Positions 25,173 to 33,968 of a DNA stretch of 64,000 nt are shown in pieces. Position numbers and translations under genes: made by a program. Positions within the stretch are counted from its first letter, which is position 1. The number at the start of each line of letters is the position of its first letter. The notes under the pieces are model-generated. The model did not search any database and was not told the DNA's origin. It saw only the letters and a program-made list of their open reading frames with translations. Source of the stretch: an uncultured Eubacteriales bacterium (lineage in GTDB: Bacteria > Bacillota > Clostridia > Oscillospirales > Acutalibacteraceae); contig CAKSOL010000013.1 in the NCBI GenBank assembly GCA_934477125.1, positions 1 through 64,000 of the forward strand. The letters are read 5' to 3'.

Positions 25173-25846
25173 TTATTTTTCACCCAATAACCGGCCTCAT
25201 AAAGAAAATCAAAGCCGTTTTTTTCATAAAATCCGCGAACGGCAGGGCGGCAGCAAACAACAAAATACCGTCCCGCGTTCTTTTTCATAACAGCGTCAAG
25301 CGCGCGCGAGCCAAAGCCGCGCTGACGGCTTGAAATGCCGTTCATAATCGCATAATTTCCCGTATTCAAAGAAATTGCGGCACATTTTCCGCGCAGCGCG
25401 AAATAATCCGCCAGTCCGCGGTTGAGCCGACGGCATATGTCAACCGCAAAATATTCGTATTCCGGCAGGCTCAGACCCGGAACATTGAGCAGCTCATAAA
25501 GCTCGTCGCTCCGCAGGCTCTCCCCTGTTTCCGGCTTTCCGGCAGGAACTGTGCGCCCCATAACGAGAACAGGCTCGTCCGGCAGTCTGCCTATTGAACG
25601 GAGAGTATCAATATCCGAGAAAACACAGCAGGGGCTTATAACGTCGATAAACTCCCGCAGCTCGCAGAAATCCGCGCCGTTTGAAAGAATAACCGCATTG
25701 CCGTCTATCATAGAGATAAACGCTCTGCCGCCGTTCTGCTGCCAATAAAGCCCGTCTTTCGGGTAACATTCATAGGTGCAGCGCAGCTTTATCCATTCCG
25801 CGCGCGGCTCGGCGGCCGGCGGAATTTCACCGGTAAGAGCTATCAC
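25169..25846 (-). CDS. GNAT family N-acetyltransferase
   Basis: I place the start at GTG 25846, overlapping the M42 peptidase stop as GTGA with GGGGGAT upstream, giving 225 residues. The C-terminal 110 residues hold the GNAT core: AISLNTGNYAIMNGISSRQRGFGSRALDAVM, with RQRGFGSRA as the acetyl-CoA-binding loop, then RYFVVCCRPAVRGFYEKNGFDFL. The N-terminal 110 residues form a separate divergent domain. The substrate is unknown. Confidence 0.85.
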   Translation of the reverse strand: MIALTGEIPPAAEPRAEWIKLRCTYECYPKDGLYWQQNGGRAFISMIDGNAVILSNGADFCELREFIDVISPCCVFSDIDTLRSIGRLPDEPVLVMGRTVPAGKPETGESLRSDELYELLNVPGLSLPEYEYFAVDICRRLNRGLADYFALRGKCAAISLNTGNYAIMNGISSRQRGFGSRALDAVMKKNAGRYFVVCCRPAVRGFYEKNGFDFLYEAGYWVKNK

Positions 25847-26853
25847 CGGATATCCCCCGAACAAATACCGTTTATCATATACCGCGCAAGCTCGGCGCAG
25901 CCCTCGATATCTCTGACATTTGCCGCAGAAACGGCGGTATGAATATAGCGGCAGGGAGCGGAAATCGCAAGTGTTCTAACTCCGCTGCGGCTCAGATGTA
26001 TCGCGGAGGAGTCGTTCCCTCCGGCAACCGCCGCCTTGGTCTGACATAAAATTCCGCTGCCGAGAGCGGCGTTATAATACGCTCTGTCATATACCGTTCC
26101 GCGGTCCATAAACGAAACCGCCGGACCCTTTCCGAGAACGCACACCTGCTTTTCCGGCGCGCTTCCCGCAATATCGGACGCTGTTGTTCCCTCAAGAACA
26201 ACAGCCGCCTGCGGATTGAGAGTATAAGCTGCAACCCTTGCGCCGCGCGTTCCTATTTCCTCGCTCGAAGAAAACGAGGCGCAGAAACCATATTCACTGT
26301 CCTCCGAAAGCAGCGCAGCAAGAACGGCGCAGCCTATGCGGTCGTCAAGAGCCTTTGAAAGAATATTTTCGCCGCATACCGCCCATTCTCCCTCAACTAC
26401 CGCCCGCGAGCCGAGCGGTACGGCGTTTAGCGCCTGAGCGCTGTCGGATGCGCCTATGTCTATGCAAAGCGTGCTGACCTCAGGCAGCTTTTTGCCCTCA
26501 TCTCCATGGAGCAGATGAATGGGCTTCAGGCCGATAATCCCGGGGATTTTACCGTTTATTCTTACTCTCCTGCCGAAAAGCGCGGCGGTTTCTATTCCGC
26601 CGAGCAGGGCAAACTTCAGAAAGCCCTCCGGAGTTGCTCCGGAAATAATTAACCCTACCTCGTCGGTATGAGCGTCCAGCATCAGCCGGACAGCGGAGCG
26701 CTTTTTGCCCTGCTTTTCAACTAAAATATTTCCCGCAGCGTCAATCCTCGTGTCGCATTTGCCGCTTATTTCCGAGAGAATTATATCGCGGACCGCTCCC
26801 TCGTCGCCGGCGGTGGCGTCCGCCTCGCAAAGGCGTTTTAAAAGCTCTGTCAA
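25843..26853 (-). CDS. M42-family metallo-aminopeptidase
   Basis: This 336-residue enzyme has the metal and catalytic residues of M42/FrvX peptidases: LDAHTDEVGLII (His and Asp), KALDDRIGCAVL (bridging Asp), SSSEEIGTRGARVA (catalytic Glu pair), VVLEGTTASDIAG, and RYIHTAVSAANV (last His). These form tetrahedral cytosolic dodecamers that trim N-terminal residues from peptides. It overlaps both neighbours. The second M42 gene upstream is a divergent paralogue, so specificity probably differs. Confidence 0.92.
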   Translation of the reverse strand: MTELLKRLCEADATAGDEGAVRDIILSEISGKCDTRIDAAGNILVEKQGKKRSAVRLMLDAHTDEVGLIISGATPEGFLKFALLGGIETAALFGRRVRINGKIPGIIGLKPIHLLHGDEGKKLPEVSTLCIDIGASDSAQALNAVPLGSRAVVEGEWAVCGENILSKALDDRIGCAVLAALLSEDSEYGFCASFSSSEEIGTRGARVAAYTLNPQAAVVLEGTTASDIAGSAPEKQVCVLGKGPAVSFMDRGTVYDRAYYNAALGSGILCQTKAAVAGGNDSSAIHLSRSGVRTLAISAPCRYIHTAVSAANVRDIEGCAELARYMINGICSGDIR

Positions 26854-27857
26854 GACAAAGCGCCCCCTTTCAGAATGTATTGCTCAAGCAGGTCGCGCGA
26901 GGCGGCAATATCCGCAATATCCGCAACCTCAACCGGGGTGTGCATATTCCTTATCGGAATAGAAACAAGACCCGTCGGTATACCCGATTTTGTTACCGAA
27001 ATAACGTCGGCATTAGTACCTGTTCTGCCGCCCATAACCTCGGTTTGATTTTTTATGCCGTTTTCGGCGGCAATTTGCAGGAGTCTGCCGCTTATACGGC
27101 TGTCAAGCACGGGAGACACGCCTATCATAGGTCCTCCCCCGAGGCTACCGCATTCATACTGCGAGATTGAGGGACCGTCACCGAAGCTTACGTCAAGCGC
27201 TATTGCCTCGTCGGCGGAAATCCCGTAGGCGGCAGTCCTCGCACCTCTCATTCCAAGCTCCTCCTGGTCGCTGAACAGGAACATAATATTCATAGGCAGC
27301 GTCTTTCCGGCAAGCTTTTCCGCAAGCGATATAAGGCAGGCAACGCACGCCCTGTCGTCAAAAGCCTTTCCCGTAACCCTGCCGCCTGAAAGCTCTGCCG
27401 GGGTCATACGGAAAGTAACGGTATCTCCGAGGGAAATCTGCTCTTTTGCCGCCGCGCCGAGAAGCGTATCTATTTTAAGCTTTGAAATATCGTCAAATTC
27501 CTTGTCAAGACCGCCGAGATGGGGCGGATTGCTGCAAAAAACCGCCGGGATATCGGTTTTGCCGTGAACCGTAACCGGTCTTGCCGGCAGAGTTCTGAGG
27601 TCAAATCCGCCGCAGGGAGCGACTGTTAAAAAACCGTTTTCATCGATATCCGTAACGGCGAGCGCAATTTCGTCAATATGAGCGTCGAGCAGCAGCGTTT
27701 TGCCATCTCCCGGCATCTCGCCGATAACCGTATGTCCGTTCCGGCGGGTTTTGCAAAAGCGCGAGAGCATTTTCTCGGCGATTACCGCCGCGCCGTCCTG
27801 AGTTCCCGCGCAATCGGCGGCGGAAAGCTCAAAAAGTATTTCCTTTATATCAGTCAT
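26850..27857 (-). CDS. M42-family metallo-aminopeptidase (paralogue)
   Basis: This 335-residue product has LLLDAHIDEIALAVTD, KAFDDRACVACLISL, LFSDQEELGMRGARTAAYG, ALDVSFGDGPSIS and IPIRNMHTPVEVADI, the M42 zinc and catalytic set. Only about a third of residues look shared with the downstream paralogue. It overlaps murD by 4 bases and the next M42 gene by 4 bases, giving strict translational coupling. Confidence 0.92.
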   Translation of the reverse strand: MTDIKEILFELSAADCAGTQDGAAVIAEKMLSRFCKTRRNGHTVIGEMPGDGKTLLLDAHIDEIALAVTDIDENGFLTVAPCGGFDLRTLPARPVTVHGKTDIPAVFCSNPPHLGGLDKEFDDISKLKIDTLLGAAAKEQISLGDTVTFRMTPAELSGGRVTGKAFDDRACVACLISLAEKLAGKTLPMNIMFLFSDQEELGMRGARTAAYGISADEAIALDVSFGDGPSISQYECGSLGGGPMIGVSPVLDSRISGRLLQIAAENGIKNQTEVMGGRTGTNADVISVTKSGIPTGLVSIPIRNMHTPVEVADIADIAASRDLLEQYILKGGALS

Positions 27858-29233
27858 AGTTTCATTACCAACTCTTTAAAATGATTTCCGCGGGCGGCGA
27901 AGTTCGGGAAAGCGTCAAAGCTGGCGCAGGCGGGACTTAATGTTACAATATCACCCGGAGCTGCGTCCGCCGAGGCGCGGGCTACCGCCTCATCAATATC
28001 CTTTACCCTTACTATCTCCGGCTCACCGTTATATCCGCTGTATTCTCGGATTGCCTTTTCTATCTTATCCGCAGTTGCTCCGCAAAGATAAAGCTTTTTA
28101 ACCTTTTCAACAACCGACGGAGCGAGCGGCTCAAACGGAATATGCTTATCGTAGCCGCCGGCTATAAGCAGAACCTTCTGACGGAAAGCGTTGAGCCCGG
28201 CTATGGTGCGCGTGGGGCTGGAGGCTATCGAGTCGTTATAATACTTAACTCCCCTTACCTCTCTTACAAGCTCAATGCGATGCTCAACTCCGCCGAATTC
28301 ATGCGCTACGCGGCGTATGCTTTCAACTCCCACATATCCCCAGACCGCCGCTATTGCGGCAAGATAGTTGGCAACATTATGGTCGCCGATAATTTTTATC
28401 TCGTCGCGGTGAAGAACAGGAACGTCCATTCCGCGGTAAGCCATATGAAGCATACCGTCCTCATCGAGCCAGGCGCCGTTATGGAGCTGGCGGTTCATAC
28501 TGAACCCGAGCGACTGACCTCTTACAAACTGGCGGAACGACTCGGTTATTTCATTATCCCTGTTCAGAACGGTTCTCGAAAAGGCGTTCTGATGAAGCAG
28601 AATATTTTTCTTTGCCTCAACGTATTCGTCCATATCCTTATGGATATCGAGATGGTTCGGGGCAACGTTTGTAACAACCGCAACATCCGGACTTTTCCGC
28701 ATGGAAATAAGCTGAAACGAGGAAAGCTCGGCAACAACGAAATCATCAGGGCTTATTTTGTCTATCTGCGGCAGCAGAGGCTTTCCGATATTTCCTCCGA
28801 TATGCACCCGCTTGCCCTCAGCCTCAAGCATTTTTGCAATAAGGGTAGTCGTGGTCGTTTTTCCGTCCGAGCCGGTAACGGCGAAAATCGTTGCAGGGCA
28901 GAGGTCGAAAAACACCTCCATTTCGCTTGTTACGGCTATTCCCTTTTTACGTGCCGCCTCAAGCTCCGGCAGATGGAAGCTCATTCCGGGCGTTCTGAAG
29001 ATTATTTCAACCTCCAGATGCTCAAGATAGTTTTCTCCGAGGCGCAGCTCCGCGCCTGCCTGCTCAAGAGTATCGGCAAGCTCGCCTAACTGCTCGCGTG
29101 TGCGGCGGTCGCAGACGTAGACCCGCGCGCCCTGCTTTAAAAAGCTCATAATAAGCGGAGTATTGCTGATACCAGCTCCGCAGAAGGCTATTCTTTTTCC
29201 CTGCATACGTGCAAAAAACTGCTTAAAATCCAA
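27854..29233 (-). CDS. murD: UDP-N-acetylmuramoyl-L-alanine--D-glutamate ligase
   Basis: This 459-residue Mur ligase adds D-glutamate to UDP-MurNAc-L-Ala in peptidoglycan synthesis. It carries FCGAGISNTPLIMSFLKQG for the UDP substrate, the ATP loop VTGSDGKTTTTTLIAKML, NVAPNHLDIHKDMDEYVEAKKNI, EHRIELVREVRGVKYYNDSIASSPTRTI and LSPACASFDAFPNFAARG. It is the first gene of a run with peptidase genes instead of the usual cell-division cluster. A gap of about 155 bases separates it from the tRNA terminator. Confidence 0.95.
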   Translation of the reverse strand: MDFKQFFARMQGKRIAFCGAGISNTPLIMSFLKQGARVYVCDRRTREQLGELADTLEQAGAELRLGENYLEHLEVEIIFRTPGMSFHLPELEAARKKGIAVTSEMEVFFDLCPATIFAVTGSDGKTTTTTLIAKMLEAEGKRVHIGGNIGKPLLPQIDKISPDDFVVAELSSFQLISMRKSPDVAVVTNVAPNHLDIHKDMDEYVEAKKNILLHQNAFSRTVLNRDNEITESFRQFVRGQSLGFSMNRQLHNGAWLDEDGMLHMAYRGMDVPVLHRDEIKIIGDHNVANYLAAIAAVWGYVGVESIRRVAHEFGGVEHRIELVREVRGVKYYNDSIASSPTRTIAGLNAFRQKVLLIAGGYDKHIPFEPLAPSVVEKVKKLYLCGATADKIEKAIREYSGYNGEPEIVRVKDIDEAVARASADAAPGDIVTLSPACASFDAFPNFAARGNHFKELVMKL

Positions 29234-29388
29234 TTCAATTCCCCCAATAACGGCATATTTTACCGATTATATATAACACTATTACATATTATACTTTGCA
29301 AAAGGAAAAATATCAATAGCAATTTAGGCGTGTTCGGATTATTCACGTTTGTCCGGCGGCAATACCCTGATTGCTTTGTCTAAACAAA

Positions 29389-29416
29389 AAATCCTGCCGA
29401 TATATCGGCAGGATTT
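29389..29416 (-). terminator. Terminator of the tRNA transcript
   Basis: AAATCCTGCCGATA pairs perfectly with TATCGGCAGGATTT. On the minus strand it ends in TTTTTT and lies 7 bases after tRNA-Glu. Confidence 0.85.
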
Positions 29417-29422
29417 CCGTTA

Positions 29423-29498
29423 TGGTGACCCGGACGGGATTCGAACCCGTGTTACCGCCGTGAAAGGGCGGTGTCTTAGGCCTCTTGACCACCGGGCC
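29423..29498 (-). tRNA. tRNA-Glu (anticodon TTC)
   Basis: Read on the minus strand the sequence starts GGCCCGGTGGTCAAGAGG, has anticodon loop CTTTCAC, the T-arm GGTTCGAATCC and ends with encoded CCA. The acceptor, D, anticodon and T stems all pair. Confidence 0.95.
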
Positions 29499-29505
29499 TT
29501 AAAAT

Positions 29506-29534
29506 ATACTGTGCCGCAGGAAACGGCACAGTAT
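29506..29534 (-). terminator. Hairpin between the two tRNA genes
   Basis: ATACTGTGCCG pairs with CGGCACAGTAT across a 7-base loop. Because tRNA-Glu follows without an obvious promoter of its own, this may be a processing or attenuating hairpin rather than a full stop. Confidence 0.5.
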
Positions 29535-29537
29535 TTT

Positions 29538-29614
29538 TGGTGGCTGTAATTGGATTCGAACCAATGACACTGCGGGTATGAACCGCATGCTCTAGCCAAC
29601 TGAGCTATACAGCC
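29538..29614 (-). tRNA. tRNA-Met (anticodon CAT, elongator type)
   Basis: On the minus strand the gene reads GGCTGTATAGCTCAGTTGG, anticodon loop TTCATAC, T-arm GGTTCGAATCC and encoded CCA. A paired first base (G-C) indicates an elongator rather than an initiator tRNA; a lysidine-modified Ile tRNA with CAT is less likely. Confidence 0.93.
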
Positions 29615-29656
29615 GTTTTTGTCTTACAGGCAGTATTCCACCCGCGAGACTAATAT

Positions 29657-29685
29657 ATTATATCGGTATTATTCGGGTTTGTCAA
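29657..29685 (-). promoter_or_regulatory. Strong promoter of the tRNA operon
   Basis: On the minus strand, TTGACA and TATAAT are separated by exactly 17 bases and stand about 40 bases before tRNA-Met. Confidence 0.85.
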
Positions 29686-29766
29686 GCATAAATTCATAAT
29701 AAAGGGAAAATTTTTGAAACTTTTTATATTTTTTTGTTTTCAAAGCCCCGTCCGCGCCATTTTTTG

Positions 29767-29795
29767 TTGACCTGATGGGTAAAATAGTTTATAAT
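29767..29795 (+). promoter_or_regulatory. Promoter of the cytidylate kinase-like gene
   Basis: TTGACC (29767-29772), 17-base spacer and TATAAT (29790-29795), ending about 24 bases before the start codon. Confidence 0.7.
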
Positions 29796-29818
29796 AAATT
29801 CAAGGAAGGTGATCTGTT

Positions 29819-30433
29819 TTGAACATTATTACTATAAGCCGTGAATTCGGGAGCGGAGGCAGAGAGCTTGGCAGACTGCTTGCCGAATCATTGGGATATG
29901 ATTATTACGATAGAGAAATAATAACCGAAATAGCCTCCCGCAGCGGTATGAGAGAGGAATACGTTGATAAAATGCTCAGCGAGCACGGCTGGCGGCATAT
30001 TCCCGTAACGAGCAGCTGCTCTTTCAGCACCGCCTATGTTTTGCAGTCCGCTCAGGCGAAGCTGCTCAGCGAACAAAAGGCGGTTATCGAAAAAATAGCC
30101 GAGTCTGACAGGAATTGCGTTATCGTCGGAAGAAACGCCGACGTTCTTCTCCACGGTTTAAATCCGCTCAATCTTTTTATATGCGCCGATATTGAATCGA
30201 GAATAACACGCTGTATGGAGCGCTCGGACGGCGAAAATCTCACGCGCAAAAAGATGGAGCGCGAAATAAAGCGCATCGACAAGGCGCGCGCTCAGACACG
30301 CGAAATACTTACGGGAAGCAAATGGGGAGTACGCGAATCCTACCACCTTATAATAAACACAACCGGCTGGAAGCTTGAAAAGCTCGCTCCGGCAATAGCG
30401 GAATTTGCGCGCTGCCGTTTCGCTGAAGAATAA
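29819..30433 (+). CDS. Cytidylate kinase-like family protein (AAA_26)
   Basis: This 204-residue P-loop kinase opens MNIITISREFGSGGRELGRL, whose GSGGRELG replaces the classic Walker A, then YYDREIITEIA, CVIVGRNADVLL and LFICADIESRITRCMER with RxxxR/DKARAQ lid residues. The family is related to cytidylate kinase, but the nucleotide-monophosphate substrate is uncertain. Translation starts at TTG 29819 after AGGAAGGTGAT. A bidirectional terminator follows. Confidence 0.88.
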   Translation: MNIITISREFGSGGRELGRLLAESLGYDYYDREIITEIASRSGMREEYVDKMLSEHGWRHIPVTSSCSFSTAYVLQSAQAKLLSEQKAVIEKIAESDRNCVIVGRNADVLLHGLNPLNLFICADIESRITRCMERSDGENLTRKKMEREIKRIDKARAQTREILTGSKWGVRESYHLIINTTGWKLEKLAPAIAEFARCRFAEE

Positions 30434-30457
30434 ATTTTAAAAAAAAGAAAAGACAAA

Positions 30458-30505
30458 GACTGTTTCGGGTACAGGCGGTATGCCTTTTTCCGAAACAGTC
30501 CTTTT
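30458..30505 (+). terminator. Bidirectional terminator between the kinase and copper genes
   Basis: GACTGTTTCGG pairs with CCGAAACAGTC around a 21-base loop, with T runs on both strands. It separates two convergent transcripts. Confidence 0.75.
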
Positions 30506-30513
30506 ATTTTTGC

Positions 30514-30711
30514 TCAGATAAGCTCCGGGGTAAAGCCGAGGTCGCTTAAAGCAGTCAGAGCGGTTTGTCTGCAATGCTCGCAGCCGTTGACGGTTACGGT
30601 ATGCTCCTCAAGCGATACCTTAAAATCAAGTCCGGCGGCGGAAAGAGCGGCGTTTATTCTGCGGACGCAGGCATCGCAGTGCATATCGGGTACTGAAATT
30701 TTGTAGGTCAT
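30514..30711 (-). CDS. copZ: CopZ-like copper chaperone (HMA domain)
   Basis: This 65-residue heavy-metal-associated protein has the metal site in VPDMHCDACVRRI (MxCxxC) near the N-terminus and a ferredoxin-like beta-alpha fold. It would carry Cu(I) in the cytosol to CopA. An additional CEHC pair at 44-47 is unusual and could modify binding. It is last of copA-csoR-copZ on the minus strand, 17 bases after csoR. Confidence 0.88.
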   Translation of the reverse strand: MTYKISVPDMHCDACVRRINAALSAAGLDFKVSLEEHTVTVNGCEHCRQTALTALSDLGFTPELI

Positions 30712-30728
30712 AGCTTTCTTCCTTTCTT

Positions 30729-31022
30729 TTATTTCATAAGCTTATGAAGCGTGTCAACAAGCTCATCGATTATTAAATCGTCGCCGTTTCTTATATGCTC
30801 GGCAACGCAGGAGCGGATGTGGCTGTCAAGCAGCTGCTTGTTAAACGAGTTAAGCGCCGCCTGAACAGCGGAAACCTGAATCAGGATATCGGTGCAGTAG
30901 GCGTCGTTTTCAAGCATTTTTTCTATTCCGCGTATCTGCCCCTCTATCCGGTTCAGCCGATTGGCGAGCTTTCGGTATTCCTCAGGCTCTCTGTGCTTTT
31001 TTTTACATTCGCAGCAATCCAT
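30729..31022 (-). CDS. csoR: CsoR-family copper-sensing repressor
   Basis: This 97-residue all-helical repressor has YRKLANRLNRIEGQIRGIEKML as helix 1 and the copper ligands Cys (DAYCTDIL), His (LLDSHIRSC) and the following Cys. Without copper it binds GC-rich palindromes, and copper releases it. A matching operator lies in the copA promoter at 33279-33307. An extra cysteine-rich start CCECKKKH is present. It follows copA by 11 bases. Confidence 0.93.
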   Translation of the reverse strand: MDCCECKKKHREPEEYRKLANRLNRIEGQIRGIEKMLENDAYCTDILIQVSAVQAALNSFNKQLLDSHIRSCVAEHIRNGDDLIIDELVDTLHKLMK

Positions 31023-31033
31023 ATTATACCCCC

Positions 31034-33259
31034 TTATATCCGCTTATATTTTAATCTCAGCGCGTTTCCTACAACGCAGATTGAGCTTAACGACATAGCA
31101 AGTCCGGCTAACATCGGATTGAGCAGCAGATGAAGAGACGGATAAAGTATACCTGCCGCTATCGGAATACAAACCGTATTATAACCGAACGCCCAGAAAA
31201 GGTTTTGCTTGATATTTCTGATGGTCAGCCTGCTGAGAGAAACTGCACGGGACGCGTCTCGCGGGTCGTCCTTCATAAGAACAATATCGGCAGACTCTAT
31301 CGCAATATCGCTTCCGTTTCCTATCGCGCAGCCGATATCCGCCTCGGCAAGAGCCGGAGCGTCGTTAATACCGTCACCCACCATCATAACCGTTCCGAAT
31401 TCATCACGCAGCTTTTTGAGGATTTCCGCCTTTTGTTCGGGGAGAACCTGAGCATAAACCCTGTCGGCGGCAAGCTGCGCTCCGATAAAGTCGGCGCATG
31501 CCTTATTATCCCCCGAAAGCAAAACGGTTTTTATTCCCTGCCTCCGGAGCATATCAAACGCCTCGCGCGAGGTGGGCTTTAATCTGTCCGCAACGGCTAT
31601 AAGTCCGAGCAGCCGCTCTCCCTCGGCAACGTATATCAGCGAGCTTCCCTCGGACGACAGCTTATCCGCCTTTTCGGCAAGGCCGGAAACCGAAACTCCG
31701 GTTTGCTCCATAAAAGCCGCATTCCCGGCAAAAAGTGCATTTTCTCCCTTGCCTGCCGCGATTCCCTTTCCGGAAACCGTTTTCACAGACACCGCCAGCT
31801 CCTTCGGAGCAACTCCGTTTTGTTCGGCGTATTCGCATATTGCCTTTGCCAGAGGATGGGTTGAATGCTCCTCAAGGGCGGCGGCAATTTTAAGCATATG
31901 TCCGGAATTTTCTGAAACTATCTCGGTAACGGACGGTTTTCCGAGAGTTACCGTTCCGGTTTTATCAAAAACGGCAACCTTTGTTTTATGGGTTATTTCA
32001 AGCGCTTCTCCGTTCCGGATTAAAATTCCGTTTGAGGCTCCGAGTCCTGTTCCGACCATAACGGCGGTAGGCGTTGCCAGACCCAATGCGCAGGGGCAGG
32101 CGATAACAAGAACATTCGTGAAAATCCTCAGAGCAAACGAAAATTCCTTTCCGGCAATAAGCCATACGGCGGCGGATATAACCGCAATTCCCATAACGGC
32201 AGGAACAAAGATTCCGGCTATTTTATCGGCTGCTCTTGAAATAGGCGCCTTGCGGTTCTGAGCGTCCTCAACAAACTTGATTATTTTTGAAAGAGTTGTG
32301 TCAGAGCCTACTCTGGTAACGCTGATATCAAGCGAGCCGTTGAGGTTTAGACTGCCGCCGGTAACGCTGCTGCCGACCGATTTTTCAACCGGCAGGCTTT
32401 CCCCGGTCAGCATAGATTCGTCAACTCCGCCGCTGCCGGATAAAACCTTACCGTCAAGCGGAATTTTTTCTCCCGGAAGAACCCTCAGCCTGTCCCCCGG
32501 CTTAACGCTTGAAACCGGCACGCGCTCGGTTCCGTTTTCGGTTATTAAAAGAGCCGTATCGGGAGCAAGCTCCATCAGCTTTTTTATTGCGTCGGCGGTA
32601 CGTCTGCGGCTGCGGGCTTCAAAATACTTTCCGAGCATAACAAGGGTTATGACGACTGCCGCCGATTCATAATAGAGATGATGAACGGCGTGCTCATAAG
32701 AGCCTATCATATATGTCATAACAATACTGTATGCCAAAGACGCTCCCGCGCCCACCGCTACGAGCGAGTCCATATCCGGATGTCCGCGGAACAGCGCCGG
32801 GATACCGGCGGTAAAGAATTTCCTGCCGGTAAAGACCACCGGAACGGTCAGCAGCAGCTGGGTAAGCGCAAAGCCGTAAGGGTTTTTCATCATATCGAAA
32901 AACGGCAGCGTCGGCAAGCCGTCAAACATCATCTGCCCCATTGAAACATAGAGCAGCAGCACGCTGAAAACCGCTGCGGCAATCAAGCCGAACGGCTTTT
33001 CGTTATCCTTTTTGACCGCCTTTACAGCCGTTTCTCCTCCGTTTTCCTCAATCGGCGACATTTCAAAGCCGGCGCGGGAAATTACCCGTTCAAGGTCAGC
33101 CGGGGAAACCCGCGATTCATCATACGAAACGCTCATTTTTTCGGTTATAAGATTTACTTCGCAGCTGCTTACGCCTTCAAGCTTTGAAACAACCCTCTGA
33201 ACCGAGGCGGAGCATGCCGCGCAGGACATTCCGCCTATATGGTAAACTTCCGATTTCAT
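31034..33259 (-). CDS. copA: P-type copper-exporting ATPase
   Basis: This 741-residue P1B ATPase has one N-terminal HMA domain (IGGMSCAACSASV), the membrane metal site CPCALGLATP, the phosphorylation site DKTGTVTLG, the nucleotide-domain HP motif (EEHSTHPLAKAI) and MVGDGINDAPALAEAD. It pumps Cu(I) out of the cell. I chose ATG 33259 because GGAGGG stands seven bases upstream; the frame extends upstream to 33307 across the promoter and operator, which cannot be coding. It is the first gene of the copper operon. Confidence 0.95.
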   Translation of the reverse strand: MKSEVYHIGGMSCAACSASVQRVVSKLEGVSSCEVNLITEKMSVSYDESRVSPADLERVISRAGFEMSPIEENGGETAVKAVKKDNEKPFGLIAAAVFSVLLLYVSMGQMMFDGLPTLPFFDMMKNPYGFALTQLLLTVPVVFTGRKFFTAGIPALFRGHPDMDSLVAVGAGASLAYSIVMTYMIGSYEHAVHHLYYESAAVVITLVMLGKYFEARSRRRTADAIKKLMELAPDTALLITENGTERVPVSSVKPGDRLRVLPGEKIPLDGKVLSGSGGVDESMLTGESLPVEKSVGSSVTGGSLNLNGSLDISVTRVGSDTTLSKIIKFVEDAQNRKAPISRAADKIAGIFVPAVMGIAVISAAVWLIAGKEFSFALRIFTNVLVIACPCALGLATPTAVMVGTGLGASNGILIRNGEALEITHKTKVAVFDKTGTVTLGKPSVTEIVSENSGHMLKIAAALEEHSTHPLAKAICEYAEQNGVAPKELAVSVKTVSGKGIAAGKGENALFAGNAAFMEQTGVSVSGLAEKADKLSSEGSSLIYVAEGERLLGLIAVADRLKPTSREAFDMLRRQGIKTVLLSGDNKACADFIGAQLAADRVYAQVLPEQKAEILKKLRDEFGTVMMVGDGINDAPALAEADIGCAIGNGSDIAIESADIVLMKDDPRDASRAVSLSRLTIRNIKQNLFWAFGYNTVCIPIAAGILYPSLHLLLNPMLAGLAMSLSSICVVGNALRLKYKRI

Positions 33260-33278
33260 TTTAATCCCTCCGAATCCG

Positions 33279-33307
33279 ATTATATACCCCTTGGGGGTAT
33301 TTGTCAA
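33279..33307 (-). promoter_or_regulatory. copA promoter with CsoR operator in its spacer
   Basis: On the minus strand TTGACA (33307-33302) and TATAAT (33284-33279) are 17 bases apart. The spacer contains the inverted repeat ATACCCC-ttg-GGGGTAT, read on the plus strand at 33284-33300, the form bound by CsoR repressors. Repressor binding would block RNA polymerase directly. Confidence 0.88.
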
Positions 33308-33390
33308 GTGATTTTCAATGATATTATTTCCTGCCTGTACTTTTTTAAAGATTTATGCTAAAATACTATTCGGAAATAGGAGGAATGGCT

Positions 33391-33894
33391 TTGAATATAG
33401 TACTTATAGGTATGCCGGGAGCAGGAAAAAGCACGGTCGGGGTTGTTTTGGCAAAGGCTCTCGGATACGATTTTTCGGACAGCGACCTTATAATTCAGCG
33501 CGAAACCGGAAAGCGGCTCTGCGAAATCATAGATGAAATCGGAACGGACGGATTTATTGAAACCGAAAACCGGATAGTAAGCGAAATCAGAGCGCGGAAA
33601 ACGGTTATAGCAACCGGCGGCAGCGTTGTTTACGGCAGGCAGGCTATGGAAAATCTGAAAAAGGACGGAATTGCGGTTTATCTCAAGGTCCGCCCCGACG
33701 AGCTTAAACGGCGGCTCGGAAACATAACCACACGCGGCATAGCTATGAAAAAGGGAGAGTCGATAGAACAGCTCTGCGCCGAACGCGCTCCGCTTTACGA
33801 AAAATACGCCGATATAGTCGCCGATACCTCCGGGCTTAGTCTTGAGGAAACAGTCGCGGGAATTATATCCCGGCTTCCGGCAGCCGATTTCTAA
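33391..33894 (+). CDS. aroK: Shikimate kinase
   Basis: The product phosphorylates shikimate in the chorismate pathway. It has Walker A IGMPGAGKST, the shikimate-binding DSDLIIQRETGKRL, the GG pair in ATGGSVVYGRQA and the lid region RLGNITTRGIAMKKGESIEQL. AGGAGG at 33378-33383 stands 7 bases before TTG 33391, while ATG 33385 is too close to it, so I prefer TTG and 167 residues. It is isolated from other aromatic-pathway genes. Confidence 0.9.
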   Translation: MNIVLIGMPGAGKSTVGVVLAKALGYDFSDSDLIIQRETGKRLCEIIDEIGTDGFIETENRIVSEIRARKTVIATGGSVVYGRQAMENLKKDGIAVYLKVRPDELKRRLGNITTRGIAMKKGESIEQLCAERAPLYEKYADIVADTSGLSLEETVAGIISRLPAADF

Positions 33895-33910
33895 ATTATG
33901 GTTGCTTTTT

Positions 33911-33940
33911 TTGACAAAAGCGGGTATAATATTTCATAAT
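33911..33940 (+). promoter_or_regulatory. Candidate promoter of the sufC operon
   Basis: TTGACA at 33911-33916 and CATAAT at 33935-33940, 18 bases apart; the -10 is weak. A second TATAAT at 33925 is too close to the -35. Confidence 0.45.
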
Positions 33941-33968
33941 AAGATTTTATCTGTTCCGGAGGAATTTA

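Noticed and set aside
29349..29549. 66-codon plus-strand frame
   Set aside because: It lies across the tRNA-Glu gene and its terminator hairpin; the apparent protein is a translation of tRNA sequence.
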